Positions 62,980 through 64,000 of a DNA stretch of 64,000 nt are shown here, in pieces; position 1 is the stretch's first letter; every line of letters starts with the position of its first letter. This stretch comes from Atherinomorus stipes (lineage: Eukaryota; Chordata; Actinopteri; Atheriniformes; Atherinidae). The DNA lies in the NCBI GenBank assembly GCA_023101725.1, contig JALJCO010001078.1:372001-436000 (forward strand). Reading direction: 5' to 3'. A model generated the notes under the pieces. The model was not told the origin of the DNA and ran no database searches. It was given only the letters and a program-made list of their open reading frames with translations. The position numbers and the translations under genes were made by a program.

Positions 62980-64000
62980 GTATGAGAAGTCCTCAGTTTT
63001 GAAAAGGCTTTCTGTATGTTTCAAACTAATGTGATGTATTACATGTTATGAATGTTATTTTCCTTTGGGTGTTGGTGAAAAAATCTGATGTCTTCTACTC
63101 ATTTTTGACATTGGTCTATGCACTTAATAGCACAGGATAAAAGTTTATCCAGAAGAGAGATTATGTCTATATTTAATCACATGGTTGTATAATAAATATA
63201 ATATAATGAGGGATCTGAAGAGCTTGACATGAAAGGTTCGTGAGTTGCCCACCCTGTTTGAGTTTCCAGCTGAAAAAGATAATTATTTGCAGCAGCAGCA
63301 GACAAACCGACAGGAACAGCAGCAGGCCGAACAGCCAGAGAGGAAGAAAGCTGTCTGTCTCGCTGTTTGACAGTGTGACAGTCTGTCGCAGGAGTAGAGC
63401 CAGATCAGCCCAGGGCCCACTCAACACCTCCATACTCGCACTGGAAAAGAGAGGACATCAGGTTCAAGCTCTGTTATGACTAATAAAGATCAATCAATTC
63501 CTATCAATATTAATCAGCCATGATAATACGACACCTTTGTAACATTTGGTATATTTAGTATATATAATATCTTCTCAGTTCTGACCAGTCAGGGCATGTG
63601 CAAAGACCAACTGGGGTTGCACTGGAGTGTCTGGTTTTGGCACAATCATAGTAATTTCCCTGGGTTTTGTGGGTTCCTGTGAAATAGCCTTGTATCCCAC
63701 AAAGTGAGATTTGGGGGGGGTTTGAAAGACCTCCAGAGTCTTTATTGTGTTCTTTGAGTCATTGCTAAGTAGTTCCAACTGCTGTCCTACTGAGGGAGAC
63801 TGCTCCTGTAGGAGAGTGCTATTACCATATGGGGAAATGTCTGTAAAGATGGATTAATGTTAAGGCTGATTGATATATTTTTATAAGTACGTAGGCACAG
63901 CAGACATTGTATAAGGAGCAGCTGTCTCACAGCATTTCATGACACTTTCTTGAAAGTATTTAAAAGTTTCAACAATGTATAATATGCTATTTTAAAGGTT
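62980..64000. other. Non-coding DNA to window end
   Basis: No supported gene. A CAG-rich stretch at about 63287-63335 has no splice context that I could establish. Confidence 0.35.

Overview
The window looks like nuclear DNA from a ray-finned (teleost) fish. It is AT-rich and intron-rich, with many microsatellites. Its transposon debris is typical of teleosts: an L2/Maui-type LINE 3' end, TTAA-flanked MITEs, short hAT MITEs with 8-bp target duplications, and a tRNA-like SINE. No bacterial-style gene, rRNA, tRNA gene or CRISPR array was seen.

One gene is well supported. On the + strand, about 29.3-56.3 kb, lies a band 4.1 family gene best matched to epb41l2 (protein 4.1G). I rebuilt 22 well-supported coding exons on one continuous splice path, plus one weak candidate cassette, from frame-compatible acceptor/donor pairs. 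They encode an acidic N-terminal headpiece, a complete FERM domain, the FERM-adjacent segment, a spectrin-actin-binding-like segment, a long Glu-rich region and the conserved 4.1 C-terminal domain, about 1.1 thousand residues in all. An extra in-frame exon at 44363-45559 offers an alternative C-terminus with a hydrophobic, membrane-anchor-like segment and its own stop. A probable 3'UTR exon starts at 56540, with candidate poly(A) signals at 57679 and 60217. The first non-coding exon is not resolved; CpG-richer patches at 1-230 and 17.1-18.0 kb are possible promoters.

Upstream, 0.2-29 kb holds transposon remnants and no recognisable gene. The most striking object is a 5.76-kb inverted-repeat structure at 7949-13712. 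Its two arms of about 1.72 kb differ, as far as I could read, only by two homopolymer-length changes. It is flanked by a 7-bp direct repeat, and a 2.3-kb spacer contains an L2 LINE fragment and a cluster of overlapping hairpins. The arms are CpG-richer than their surroundings and carry CCAAT, ETS/CRE, E-box and YY1-like motifs.

Downstream of the gene (about 60.3-64 kb) there is a 635-bp hAT MITE and one weak candidate exon of an unidentified neighbour. All identifications come from reading the sequence and remembered family features; no database search was run.
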